A stretch of DNA of 64,000 nt from Chitinophaga vietnamensis (GCF_902167635.1 NZ_CABHMS010000002.1:806001-870000), one strand, 5' to 3'; numbered from the stretch's first letter, positions 24,948-33,366 are shown. Notes: generated by a model from the sequence alone, not told the origin. Made by a program: numbers and translations.

Positions 24948-26534
24948 CTATTCTAAAAACTCAACTGACAATGTATTTATGGTGAAAAGTGATTTGAGAA
25001 GTATATCTGCTCCTACCTCACGGTAATTACTCCCCGTGATCTTAAAATATTCTATCGCCTTCTGACAGCTTTTGTTTGCATTGCTGAATCTATGTGCTAT
25101 CATTCCTGATCGCAGATTTTGCAGGTGTCGTAAGAACTCTAGTATATCAGGATGTACTACTCCTTTACTTCTAAGAAATCTTTCAAGTTTGCTAATACCT
25201 TTCTCATTTTCAACTTTTTCTAGCTCTTTAGTCAGCATCCCTTCGTTTAAGCTATCTATAGTAAATTTTACAACATTTAGCATTTGGTCACAGAATTCAC
25301 TAACACTTTCGTTTGCCGGTAGATGTAATGCTTCGAAATGCAACAAATCCGCTCCAACAGGAGTTTTGTAAAATTCCCATCCGAATTTTTTCACCCATTT
25401 TTTGTTGAATTCACTATATTCCTGTTTAAAACGGACATCAATAGCATCTGACTTTCGCGCCCAGTTCCCCATTATCATTGTATCGTAATACGAACCGCTA
25501 ATTCCCATTTCTGGAGATGGCGGAATATTATAGTGCTTCCAATGAAGTTGTTCTTTTTGAGGCAGCATTCTAAGATCATTTAGAAATACAACTACATAGT
25601 CATTGTTATTGTTATCAATTTTCAGGCTTAGGGCTTTGGATGTTAGACTAAACCCATCTACTGTATACTTTTCGGGATTACTGTAGTATTTCTGAAGTAC
25701 TTCTTTCTTAAAATAGACCGGTGTAAAGAATTTATGCTCTTCAGAATCGCATGGTACAGCTTTTTCTTCACCATCTTCATCATAACCTATTATAAAGGTT
25801 TCATGGTCAGTATTTTTATCATACCATGTTTTACCACTTTTTTTAGGGTCAAATGGTATTATTATTTTACCTAATATCCAACTTTGAAGATTTTTATTAT
25901 CCAAATATGGAATATATCTTATCAAGTGGTTGTAATTGGCATCGTTTGATACATAGTCTTTGTCTTGATATTTAGCATCATAGTCGCTTGGGGTTCCGGT
26001 GGCCATTACCATATACTCAAAGCATATTGAGAAATGAAGTTGCCTTATGGAAATATATTCCATTAAAAATTTTTTCTTTATACGAACATTAGTTCCGGTA
26101 ATTACTAATACTTCCTCAGTGTCACCAATTTCATTGAAAAAGATAAACGTCCTATCATTTTTAGAACCTTTTTCATACAATTGGAAATAGTTTACAAACT
26201 CCTCTGAAACATCAATGTATCTTTCGTCTATATGTGTGAAGTACTTATAATACAGAAAGGGCTCAAAATCTTTTTCCGAAAAGGATTGATAAATAGATTT
26301 CCACTCACCCTCTTCGTATTGTCCAATAATACAAGGTCTTCCTTCTTCGCCTTTGTGAATCCCCCATTGATGGCTTTTTAGATAATCTTTTAATGCTTCT
26401 GGTTTGACCAAGCAACAATAAAGACTATCATCTAAATCGCCCGGAGGTCTACATATATCTATCCAACCGTCTTTCGTAAATTTATTTTCAATTTCTTTAT
26501 ATGCTTTTATTAAATTAAAAGTGTCTTTTTCCAT
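24948..26534 (-). CDS. Unrecognised 528-residue island protein with C-terminal R-x5-H motif
   Basis: I do not recognise this family. The protein has no signal peptide or membrane segment. The first ~370 residues are rich in aromatic and acidic residues and look like a beta-rich domain (e.g. VLVITGTNVRIKKKF, YVVVFLNDLRMLPQKEQLHW). The last ~120 residues are helical and contain LRSGMIAHRFSNANK, where R-SGMIA-H fits the R-x4-6-H motif of HEPN ribonucleases, in a typical position between two helices. If HEPN, the protein could be a toxin-like RNase with a large sensor domain, as in several abortive-infection proteins. It is strongly AT-rich. It lies downstream of a small HEPN-like gene in the same orientation (116-bp gap containing a 7-bp hairpin at 26584-26602). 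Confidence 0.55.
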   Translation of the reverse strand: MEKDTFNLIKAYKEIENKFTKDGWIDICRPPGDLDDSLYCCLVKPEALKDYLKSHQWGIHKGEEGRPCIIGQYEEGEWKSIYQSFSEKDFEPFLYYKYFTHIDERYIDVSEEFVNYFQLYEKGSKNDRTFIFFNEIGDTEEVLVITGTNVRIKKKFLMEYISIRQLHFSICFEYMVMATGTPSDYDAKYQDKDYVSNDANYNHLIRYIPYLDNKNLQSWILGKIIIPFDPKKSGKTWYDKNTDHETFIIGYDEDGEEKAVPCDSEEHKFFTPVYFKKEVLQKYYSNPEKYTVDGFSLTSKALSLKIDNNNNDYVVVFLNDLRMLPQKEQLHWKHYNIPPSPEMGISGSYYDTMIMGNWARKSDAIDVRFKQEYSEFNKKWVKKFGWEFYKTPVGADLLHFEALHLPANESVSEFCDQMLNVVKFTIDSLNEGMLTKELEKVENEKGISKLERFLRSKGVVHPDILEFLRHLQNLRSGMIAHRFSNANKSCQKAIEYFKITGSNYREVGADILLKSLFTINTLSVEFLE

Positions 26535-26650
26535 ATATAAATTAATGATATATTATATGTACCAATGCAAAGTAGTACCCAAGTGCGCAGCATATCTGCG
26601 CATATATAAGTGAATTTAAGGCGTTTATTAGATATACTTGTTATATATGT

Positions 26651-27076
26651 CTATAATTGCATATGAGTCCAGAAATTTTTTATACGTCGATCAGTAGGTA
26701 AATGGCCTGTAATTAGTTGGTAATTGTTTATTGCTCCTATGATAAAGTCCTCAGCCTCAGATTGAAAATCGTGAGTAATATTATTATTCTCTCCTGAATC
26801 ATTGTGTTTAAGCTCATTCTTTATCCTGTTTCGCCTCCTCTGTACTCTCCCAATGGACGGTTGCGGTCTTTTGAAATATTGAGCCAGTTGATCAAAAAAA
26901 TACTTTTCATCAATTAAGGAGTTCCTGTTCGTTTGGTTTTTTGCTATTTGTCCGAGTATTTCTTCAGCTACGCCACCTAGTGTGATGGATGATATATAAT
27001 CACCTTTGTTATATAGTCCGATGGATGCTCGCAATTGAACTAATGCTACACCGATTTTGGTTATGCTCTGTTTCAT
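26651..27076 (-). CDS. Small HEPN-like island protein
   Basis: The 141-residue protein is all-helical in appearance. The segment LRASIGLYNKGDYISSITLGGVAEEIL resembles the first helices of HEPN-type proteins, and RIKNELKH (R-x6-H) sits where the HEPN catalytic motif is expected, preceded by a basic stretch RRRNR. No other domain is visible. HEPN proteins are RNA-cleaving toxins or their regulators in toxin-antitoxin, CRISPR and abortive-infection systems. The assignment rests on motif position and general pattern only. The gene is oriented with the 528-residue gene downstream and could be co-transcribed with it. Confidence 0.45.
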   Translation of the reverse strand: MKQSITKIGVALVQLRASIGLYNKGDYISSITLGGVAEEILGQIAKNQTNRNSLIDEKYFFDQLAQYFKRPQPSIGRVQRRRNRIKNELKHNDSGENNNITHDFQSEAEDFIIGAINNYQLITGHLPTDRRIKNFWTHMQL

Positions 27077-27292
27077 CTGGGAAAATTTAGGATGATATCA
27101 AAAACATGATCATTTTACCCTCTTATAAATAATGGGATTGAACTATAGCTGCTGTGTCTGTTATCCGACTAATATACGGGATATGATAATATTGTTAGGT
27201 ATTCATTAACAAAAATAAGCGTTGGGATATGATCTTCAAATTTGTAAATTTATATGCAGTAGAAAAATTTTGGAATCTAAATAATAAAGGAT

Positions 27293-27373
27293 ATGAGAAG
27301 TTTGAACATGAAGCAGTTGAAATCCTTTTTCACCTTTGATCTCCCCGTTAAATACTGTAAGTACCCCATCTAG
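27293..27373 (+). pseudogene. Possible small gene truncated by the IS element
   Basis: An ATG at 27293, preceded by AATAAAGGAT, opens a frame MRSLNMKQLKSFFTFDLPVKY that reaches the IS left end at 27356 exactly after 21 codons and then stops inside the IS (27371-27373). No matching continuation is visible beyond the right end of the IS. It may be the 5' remnant of an interrupted gene or chance. Confidence 0.3.
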
Positions 27374-27383
27374 GTAACAGCGA

Positions 27384-28157
27384 TTAATTGGAGTTTCTTG
27401 ATTTTTGCAACTCCGTTTTCCATTCGCAAGGCGTCATGTTCTTCAAAGATTCGTGGGGTCTTCTCTGGTTATATTCTTCGATCCAGACATCGGTTAATTC
27501 CCTTACCTGGTACAAGTCCTCAAAGATATAAGCATCCAGGACGGCTTCTCTGTAAAGACGATTAAATCGTTCGATATAACCATTCTGCATTGGTCGGCCT
27601 GGTTGAATGTATTGTAGCCTGATATCATGCTGATGGCACCACTGTTCAAAGTACGCGGAAGTGAACTCCGGGCCATTATCAGTTCTTATCGCGGCTGGTT
27701 TCCCTCGGTATTCAATAATTTTTTCCAATACCCGCACAATTCGGCATGAGGATAGTGAAGTATCGATTTCTATACCCAATACCTCCCGGGAGCCATCATC
27801 TATCACGTTAAATGTCCTGAAGCGTTTGTTTCCGGTCAGGCTATCACTCATGAAATCCATACTCCAGATGACATTAACATTGGTTTGCCGCTGCAATGGT
27901 TGTTTGATACGAGCTGGCACTCTCCGTTTGAGCTTCTTCCTCTTATTCAGTTTAAGCAGCCTGTATACCCGATATACTCGTTTATGATTCCAGTGGTGGC
28001 CGGCACGCCTCAAATAGGCAAATAGCTTGCGAAAGCCGTAGGAAGTATGCTTAAAAGCAAGGTCCTGAAGGGCATCAATCAGTACCTGGTCATTTCTACG
28101 ACTACGATAGTAAAACTTCGAACGGGGAAAGGAAACTATTCGACAGGCCCTGCTCAC
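27384..28157 (-). CDS. IS3-family transposase OrfB (DDE integrase)
   Basis: The catalytic protein has an HTH_21-like region (FKHTSYGFRKLFAYLRRAGH) and an rve integrase core with the DDE triad: first Asp in VIWSMDFMSD, second in IRTDNGPEFTS, and Glu in QNGYIERFNR, followed by the typical EEYNQRRPHESL tail. The listed start is a GTG at 28157, but the frame is open further upstream and joins OrfA by a -1 frameshift, so the functional product is probably the OrfAB fusion reading KRLGPSTKRQVAEELVADQG across the junction. The DDE motif is intact, so the element may be active. It is more GC-rich than the surrounding island. Confidence 0.9.
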   Translation of the reverse strand: MSRACRIVSFPRSKFYYRSRRNDQVLIDALQDLAFKHTSYGFRKLFAYLRRAGHHWNHKRVYRVYRLLKLNKRKKLKRRVPARIKQPLQRQTNVNVIWSMDFMSDSLTGNKRFRTFNVIDDGSREVLGIEIDTSLSSCRIVRVLEKIIEYRGKPAAIRTDNGPEFTSAYFEQWCHQHDIRLQYIQPGRPMQNGYIERFNRLYREAVLDAYIFEDLYQVRELTDVWIEEYNQRRPHESLKNMTPCEWKTELQKSRNSN

Positions 28158-28189
28158 AGAAACACCCTGATCTGCGACCAGTTCTTCTG

Positions 28190-28480
28190 CTACTTGTCTT
28201 TTTGTGGAAGGGCCCAGCCTTTTTTTGTGAATAGATCCTTCAGTATCTGATTGTCAAGGGACAGGTCAGCATACATTCTTTTGAGCCTGGAATTTTCTTC
28301 CTCCAGGTCTTTGAGGCGCTTCACATCTGAAGCCTCCATGCCTCCATACTTGCTTTTCCAGTTATAGAAAGTGGCTTCAGAAATGCCGTGTTCACGACAA
28401 ATGTCCTTTGTGGCAAGCCCGTTCTCCTGCTGCTTCAAAATAGACACAATCTGGGTTTCTGTGAATCTGGTCTTTTTCAT
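28190..28480 (-). CDS. IS3-family transposase OrfA (HTH)
   Basis: The 96-residue protein starts MKKTRFTETQIVSILKQ, has a Hin-like helix-turn-helix (TKDICREHGISEATFYNWK) and a leucine-zipper-like coil (KDLEEENSRLKRMYADLSLD). It binds the IS ends. An A7 run (T7 at 28220-28226 on the plus strand) within the last codons is the expected -1 slippery site leading into OrfB. Confidence 0.9.
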   Translation of the reverse strand: MKKTRFTETQIVSILKQQENGLATKDICREHGISEATFYNWKSKYGGMEASDVKRLKDLEEENSRLKRMYADLSLDNQILKDLFTKKGWALPQKDK

Positions 28481-28575
28481 GATGGTAGTTCAGTTTAAAT
28501 TTAACCTTTTTTATCTAAGTTTAAACTGTTACCAGAATAGGGATACTTACACCAGGGTGCGAATATGAAATATGA

Positions 28576-28620
28576 GTATAGCCAGCTGTTTTGGTATTAC
28601 CAAAACATAGCTGGCTATAC
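28576..28620 (-). terminator. Hairpin between the 264-residue gene and the IS
   Basis: Outer stem GTATAGCCAGCT (28576-28587/28609-28620) and inner stem GTTTTGGT (28588-28595/28599-28606) with a 2-nt bulge. It lies 20 bp past the stop at 28641, so it is probably that gene's terminator. Confidence 0.6.
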
Positions 28621-28640
28621 CAATATATTGTTCTAATTGA

Positions 28641-29435
28641 TCAAGATTTCACTTCATAAACTTCATGTAGATGATTCTCCAATCTTTCAATATGAGGGCG
28701 TAAAAATTCTTTACTATCAGAGTTGAAATCGTAAGCTAGTAATAAGAGGTCGCGTAATTGAAAGACCATCAGTACTATGCCTGTATTAATCTTGCTTATC
28801 CTGTTCTCTATGGGAATATCTTTGGATAGAGAAGTCCAATGGCTTAGATGATCATATTTCGAATAGAACGAATAAAGGTCATATACTTGGTCTTTTGTTA
28901 TTAGTGAGGGGTGGGTTGATTCTTTATAAAGATCTTTAATAACGACTTTGTAGCCTCTTTTAAGTTTAGGTTTTGCAAGACTAAGGTCGAAAGCTTCAGG
29001 AAATAGGCGGGCAAATTTCTTTGCTCGTATTTCTTTGTCAACTTCCGTTAGGTTACCATTATTAAAGATCTCTGTTATAAAATTTTCTGTGCCATCACTT
29101 ATAAATTTGTAACATAGATCATTTACCATACAAACTAATTCATTCCTATCTGTGCCTGAATATGAGAAAACACTGTTTTTTATTCTAATTACCATTAGTG
29201 AGTCCATCATCATTGACCTTATAAGAATACCTAATGGAAACTCCATTTCAGTGTCTGTATCAAGCTCATGATATAGTTTTTCTATAGCTATTGTAATTTT
29301 TCGCGCTTTTTCAACTCCGCAGAAAACAAACCGTAAAATGGTATCCTGATTTTTACTGGAAAAGTAATTCCGAGCAAGCAACGAGATACCTTTAATGATT
29401 GTGAGATGCTGAAGTGATGGGGTATTTACTTCCAT
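28641..29435 (-). CDS. Unrecognised 264-residue island protein, helical
   Basis: I do not recognise the family. The protein is soluble and helix-rich throughout. The pattern of scattered conserved-looking polar residues (RSMMMDSLMVIRIKN, FYSKYDHLSHWTS) is reminiscent of DUF5677-like or HEPN-related helical proteins, where a D..H/S..H pair lies in the last third, but no catalytic motif can be asserted. It is AT-rich, and is followed by a hairpin and the IS element. It is divergent from the small membrane protein gene at 29518 (82-bp gap), so the two may share a promoter region. Confidence 0.5.
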   Translation of the reverse strand: MEVNTPSLQHLTIIKGISLLARNYFSSKNQDTILRFVFCGVEKARKITIAIEKLYHELDTDTEMEFPLGILIRSMMMDSLMVIRIKNSVFSYSGTDRNELVCMVNDLCYKFISDGTENFITEIFNNGNLTEVDKEIRAKKFARLFPEAFDLSLAKPKLKRGYKVVIKDLYKESTHPSLITKDQVYDLYSFYSKYDHLSHWTSLSKDIPIENRISKINTGIVLMVFQLRDLLLLAYDFNSDSKEFLRPHIERLENHLHEVYEVKS

Positions 29436-29517
29436 TTATTCTTATTTAACATTAAGGAATACTGGAAGAAAACAGTGATCTATTAATAATTGTTTATTTT
29501 TATTAAAATGCTATGAG

Positions 29518-29835
29518 ATGAATAGGTCCCTGGTTTGGCTTCTAAAGGGAATTCTAATTGTGTTGTGTACAATCTGTCTATTCAGAATGCCTTATGGATA
29601 TTATGTTTTTTTTCGGTATGTTTCATTTGCCATATTTTCATTGTTTTGCATAGACACAATCAGTAGAAAACAAGTGAACCTTAGTATTGCTTGGGGGGTA
29701 TCTGCTTTAATGTGTAGCCCATTTGTGAAGCTTCCACTGGGAAGAACTATCTGGAATAGTATTGATATAATATGGATTATTATTATATTTGGCTCTTTAA
29801 TTTTTGACATTAGAACCCGAAAAGAGGAAAGATAA
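29518..29835 (+). CDS. Small membrane protein (DUF6804-like)
   Basis: The 105-residue protein has three or four hydrophobic segments: SLVWLLKGILIVLCTICLF, YVFFRYVSFAIFSLFCI, IAWGVSALMCSPFV and IDIIWIIIIFGSLIF, ending in a basic tail (RTRKEER). The RMPYGYYVFFRYV block after the first helix resembles the small membrane family DUF6804. Function is unknown; in the island it could be a membrane effector or an unrelated passenger. It is the last gene before the right att-like repeat. Confidence 0.5.
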   Translation: MNRSLVWLLKGILIVLCTICLFRMPYGYYVFFRYVSFAIFSLFCIDTISRKQVNLSIAWGVSALMCSPFVKLPLGRTIWNSIDIIWIIIIFGSLIFDIRTRKEER

Positions 29836-29991
29836 TAGTATTCATTCCTTATATTTATATTGTTATTAATTTTATCACTTTTTGAAAGCACGAATATTGG
29901 TCAAATAATAAATATTAGCATTGCGGTTAGCAATAAACGCTCAGCATTATCAGACGCAGATCTTACAAGGCATTACGAAAATATAACGTGC

Positions 29992-30111
29992 TCCCAGCGG
30001 GATCACAGACAACTTTCAAACCTCGCGCTGGTCGCGGGGTTTTGTTTTTTAGTTGAGTTCCTTTTGTATAACCCCGATTTCTTTCCCGTACTTTATACAG
30101 GTTAATCAGCT
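29992..30111. repeat. Right att-like direct repeat
   Basis: TCCCAGCGGGATC and the following 107 bases repeat the tRNA-Lys 3' end and its downstream region (23893-24024), with two mismatches and lacking 12 bases. Only the last 14 nt of the tRNA are present here, so it is a partial tRNA copy marking the distal island end. The region 29836-30297 otherwise contains no gene. Confidence 0.85.
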
Positions 30112-30241
30112 CAACACATTAAATCTTTCCATTCTTGTGATTGTGCGCTGGATAGTATGCTGGTTGAAGTGGATGCAGTTGCTTTTATGCCACCATAATG
30201 GTTTGCGCCGGAGGATGTTGTCTTTCTGGACTAACAAATAA

Positions 30242-30275
30242 AAAGGGCTGCGTACATTTTTGTACGCAGCCCTTT
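30242..30275 (-). terminator. Intrinsic terminator of the small exported protein gene
   Basis: Perfect 15-bp arms (30242-30256/30261-30275, core GGGCTGCGTACA) with a TTTT loop; minus-strand RNA ends in CCCTTTTTATTT. It lies 22 bp after the stop at 30298. Confidence 0.85.
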
Positions 30276-30297
30276 GTTGTTGTTTCGAAACTTTATC

Positions 30298-30660
30298 TTA
30301 AGATAGAATATCTACTTTAATATATCCGTTGGCGATATCACTCGCTGTTACGGTATGAAATTTTGCCAATGGAGAATTTAGGGTGTTCAGGCGGATGATA
30401 TCACCTTCCTGTACGGCCAGGTCGCATTCATAGATAGGGTCAAGTGAATCGGGAGTGGCTGTTGCGCCAGTGTTCATATTCGTTGCGGTATAGCTCAGAA
30501 TGGGCAGTATGGTTTCAATGCCGGCAATGGTTTGTGAAACACGTATTCTTACGGTTACACGGGCAACAGAAGTTACATGTTGAGCCTGAGTGGTAGCAAA
30601 TGAATTACTGCCGGTGATTGATAAGAGCATGAGCGTGGCGGCTAAAATAAGTGTTTTCAT
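30298..30660 (-). CDS. Small exported protein of unknown function
   Basis: The 120-residue protein has a Sec signal peptide (MKTLILAATLMLLSITGSNSFA) followed by about 98 residues of beta-strand-like sequence (VARVTVRIRVSQTI, CDLAVQEGDIIRLNT, ANGYIKVDILS). It contains a single cysteine in the mature part and no lipobox, so it should be periplasmic or secreted. I recognise no family. It is a single gene with its own terminator, directly beyond the tRNA island. Confidence 0.6.
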   Translation of the reverse strand: MKTLILAATLMLLSITGSNSFATTQAQHVTSVARVTVRIRVSQTIAGIETILPILSYTATNMNTGATATPDSLDPIYECDLAVQEGDIIRLNTLNSPLAKFHTVTASDIANGYIKVDILS

Positions 30661-30922
30661 ACAGATTGTTTTTAATGAGGGAATTGGGTTTGGGAGTAAA
30701 AATAGGTGGGAGTGCTGCGATGGGAAGGCTTTGGAGGTAATTTGCAGAAAAAAAGCGGCTCCGCTAGGGGGATAAGAAAATAATTGCGTAGTTATTGTGA
30801 TATCCTGCTAAATAGCAATTTATAAAGACGAAGAGTAGATACGATCTTTAAATTCCGGAACAATAGTTTCTCACAGTTAACCTGTCACCCCTATTTTATT
30901 AACCATTTAATCTCTCCAAAAA

Positions 30923-31885
30923 ATGAAAAAGAAAACCTATTGGCTCGTCACGCTTAACATAGCGCTAAGTCTCTTGTTTACTGCCTGTAACAAAAAAGAT
31001 TTAACTCCACCATTACATCCTGATACATCGACGCAAAGAATAAAAGAGCAGCTGGATTCTGTTGTCAGTGTCTGGAACCCGCGCGCTACAGTAGATCTGA
31101 AGTTAAAAGGATATACGCTCCAGGGAACGGATATCACAAGCGGCAATATTGCTGACATTAAACGGCAGTTGTCAAACGGTAATAATATTGTTCCATATTT
31201 TGATGGGCAAAATGTATCTTCTTTCAAATTAAATACACTGCACCAAAGCATCGCTTTGCAACGCGCTGCCGAACCTGCCGCTTTGAACAAGCTGGATCAG
31301 GATGCAGACAGCCGGTTCTCACGGACCATCAATAGCATAGTATTGCCTGGTCAGCATATTGCTACATTACAATGGGAAGCTCAGGGGCAGACGTTTACTT
31401 CTTTATGCATTTATGATGATAAAGGGCTTGTGTATGATCATGTGCTGGCTAACATGTTTCTGGCAAGTGATAGTACAAAACCCGAAGGGGATGAATTAAC
31501 CAGATTGTCTGACCAGCAAGGCCGCGCGCAGTCCCTGCAGTCTTATACGGCGCAGGTAGTGGATGTAACTATAAAATGGATATGGGGCAGCACACGGGGC
31601 AAGGTGAGGGTGTACCATAGCATTTTAGTAGATTGGAGCAACCGCAGTATTGTGAGCAATTGGGGCTCAAGTGATAACTACATGAGCATAGGCTCAGCAG
31701 ATTCACGGCAGAGCGATTACGGTAACCATCGTACTTATGCGCTGCTGTCATGGGCTTATGGATGGGCAACGCCAACCGCCAGCTTCAGCTTTTCGCATGA
31801 CGGAAGCAATAAATGGAGTGTATCCCTGAGTGGCGTAGGCTCCAAAGGAAGCGGACAAGGCATTCACAACTATTATCTGCAATAA
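30923..31885 (+). CDS. Lipoprotein of unknown function
   Basis: The 320-residue protein starts MKKKTYWLVTLNIALSLLFTAC, a lipoprotein signal with lipobox FTAC followed by NKKDL. The middle (about 45-200) is mixed alpha/beta. The C-terminal 110 residues (VTIKWIWGSTRGKVRVYHS to IHNYYLQ) are rich in Ser, Gly and aromatics and look like a beta-sandwich (WSNRSIVSNWGSSDNYMS, ASFSFSHDGSNKWSVSLSG). No family is recognised. It is a single gene followed by a hairpin at 31906-31960. Confidence 0.6.
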   Translation: MKKKTYWLVTLNIALSLLFTACNKKDLTPPLHPDTSTQRIKEQLDSVVSVWNPRATVDLKLKGYTLQGTDITSGNIADIKRQLSNGNNIVPYFDGQNVSSFKLNTLHQSIALQRAAEPAALNKLDQDADSRFSRTINSIVLPGQHIATLQWEAQGQTFTSLCIYDDKGLVYDHVLANMFLASDSTKPEGDELTRLSDQQGRAQSLQSYTAQVVDVTIKWIWGSTRGKVRVYHSILVDWSNRSIVSNWGSSDNYMSIGSADSRQSDYGNHRTYALLSWAYGWATPTASFSFSHDGSNKWSVSLSGVGSKGSGQGIHNYYLQ

Positions 31886-31905
31886 TTCCGGGGTTTGAAG
31901 GTCGT

Positions 31906-31960
31906 ATCAAAGGAAAAGCCTCCATGTTTCGTCATGAAACAAGGAGGCTTTCCTTTTGAT
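31906..31960 (+). terminator. Hairpin downstream of the lipoprotein gene
   Basis: Arms ATCAAAGGAAAAGCCTCC (31906-31923) and GGAGGCTTTCCTTTTGAT (31943-31960) pair with a slip in the A-tract; the loop itself folds (GTTTC/GAAAC). It is 20 bp past the stop at 31885. Confidence 0.7.
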
Positions 31961-32322
31961 GTACTGCTAAGGAGTGATTCCTTGGATGGGCTGGTCAGAA
32001 ATTTTGAAACCAATGGTTTTAGCGGGATAGCGGTCTTGTCCGCCGCGAGCCATAGGAAGGCCGCGGTGGGCAATGTACGGATCCCTGAACTTAGGAGGAT
32101 TCCCATTGGTTCAGCAAGAATCTCTCACAAATCTATTTTTTTAAATGTCTTAGGAACTCCCAATAGCCGTGGGAATTTCATCTTTCCATAGCTTAACCTA
32201 ATCTCCGGCGTAACCAACTTTAAATTAAAAGAACTAACGCTTCAATTCGGGCAGACTGATGAAAGAAAGTGTCTATTTAATGCTTTATCTTGTGGCAGTT
32301 GAATCGATTGCTATTTTTGATT

Positions 32323-33366
32323 ATGTCTGTTAGATTTTTATTCCTCCTGATTGGTTTGCTTTTTTGTGCTCATACTGCGAAATGCCAGTATGGCTGGATT
32401 AAGCAGAAAGAAGAACTTTTGTTTGAGGCGCCTCCGTTTAAGGCCTGTCATGCTTCCACTATTACATCCATTGCCGGAAAACGATTGCTGGTAGCCTGTT
32501 TTGGCGGGGCGTATGAGGGTAGTAAAGATGTCGGGATCTGGGCCGGCGTGATTGGAAAAGACGGGAAAGTGATTCCAAAGGAGATAGCCACGGGGAAAGT
32601 GAATGATACCTTACAGTATCCCTGCTGGAATCCTGTGTTATTACAATTGAAAAACCGGCAACTGGTGTTGTTCTATAAAGTGGGGCCTAATCCAAGGGAA
32701 TGGTGGGGGATGATGAAAACCTCTGATGACAATGGCCGGAGCTGGTCTGCAGCAAAAAAATTACCGGAACATATTGTGGGGCCGGTAAAAAATAAAGCGG
32801 TACTGCTGAAGAATGGAACCATTCTTTGTCCTTCCAGTACAGAGGCCCGGGATGGCCGATGGAGAGTGCAGGTGGAGAAAACGGATATCACTTTCCGGGA
32901 TTGGAAAATCATCCCGGTAGACACAGCAGGCGCTTTTGATGTGATACAGCCGAGTATTCTTTTCTATGGAAAAGATAGTTTACAGTTGTTATGCAGAAGC
33001 AGGCAGGGGAATGTAATACAGTCCTGGTCGTATGATAATGGCGATAGTTGGTCAGCGTTATCACGCACCGGTTTACCGAATCCAAATTCAGGCACCGATG
33101 CAGTTACCTTAAAAGATGGGCGGCAGTTGATTGTGTACAATCCTGATTTACCAGGTAAAGAGTGGTTCAATGGCCGTGCCAGGCTACGCGTAGCTTCTTC
33201 TGTGGACGGTCTTCACTGGGAAGATATCATAACCCTGGAAAACGGTACCAATGAAGAGTTCAGCTATCCAGCCATTATTCAGACAGAAGATGGATTGGTA
33301 CATATTACCTATACCTACGACCGTAAAAATATCAAGCATGTGATATTGCAAGAGAAGAAAAAATAG
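32323..33366 (+). CDS. Exported sialidase-like BNR-repeat protein
   Basis: ATG 32323 is chosen because it starts a clean signal peptide (MSVRFLFLLIGLLFCAHTAKC); the longer frame begins with TTG at 32290. The protein is a six-bladed propeller of the BNR/sialidase superfamily. Asp-box-like turns are visible: SDDNGRSWSAAKK (about residue 135 of the protein) and SYDNGDSWSAL (about 235). Other typical segments are CHASTITSI near the first blade, YPCWNPVLLQL, and NEEFSYPAIIQTEDGLVHITYTY near the end. In this subfamily the enzymes may be exo-alpha-sialidases or related glycosidases acting outside the cell; the arginine triad of true GH33 enzymes was not confirmed. No SusC/SusD neighbour is present. 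Confidence 0.78.
   Translation: MSVRFLFLLIGLLFCAHTAKCQYGWIKQKEELLFEAPPFKACHASTITSIAGKRLLVACFGGAYEGSKDVGIWAGVIGKDGKVIPKEIATGKVNDTLQYPCWNPVLLQLKNRQLVLFYKVGPNPREWWGMMKTSDDNGRSWSAAKKLPEHIVGPVKNKAVLLKNGTILCPSSTEARDGRWRVQVEKTDITFRDWKIIPVDTAGAFDVIQPSILFYGKDSLQLLCRSRQGNVIQSWSYDNGDSWSALSRTGLPNPNSGTDAVTLKDGRQLIVYNPDLPGKEWFNGRARLRVASSVDGLHWEDIITLENGTNEEFSYPAIIQTEDGLVHITYTYDRKNIKHVILQEKKK

Larger units (their letters stand above)
27356..28550 (-). mobile_element. IS3-family insertion sequence (1195 bp)
   Basis: The element is bounded by imperfect terminal inverted repeats beginning TGTAAGTACCCC (27356) and, on the other strand, TGTAAGTATCCC (28550); the similarity continues into GGTAACAG. It encodes OrfA and OrfB in IS3 order with an A7 slippery run between them. 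Flanking bases (AAATAC on the left, CCAGGG on the right) show no target-site duplication, which suggests an adjacent deletion or rearrangement after insertion. Confidence 0.85.

Noticed and set aside
26584-26602. 7-bp hairpin TGCGCAG/CTGCGCA between two island genes
   Set aside because: No T-run follows and no regulator is linked; too short to call a terminator or operator with confidence.
30053-30241. 62-codon plus-strand frame
   Set aside because: It starts inside the right att-like repeat; the equivalent region at the left repeat is not coding.
31895-32191. 98-codon plus-strand frame and a 77-codon frame opposite it
   Set aside because: Both run through the terminator hairpin at 31906-31960 and carry low-complexity translations of it.
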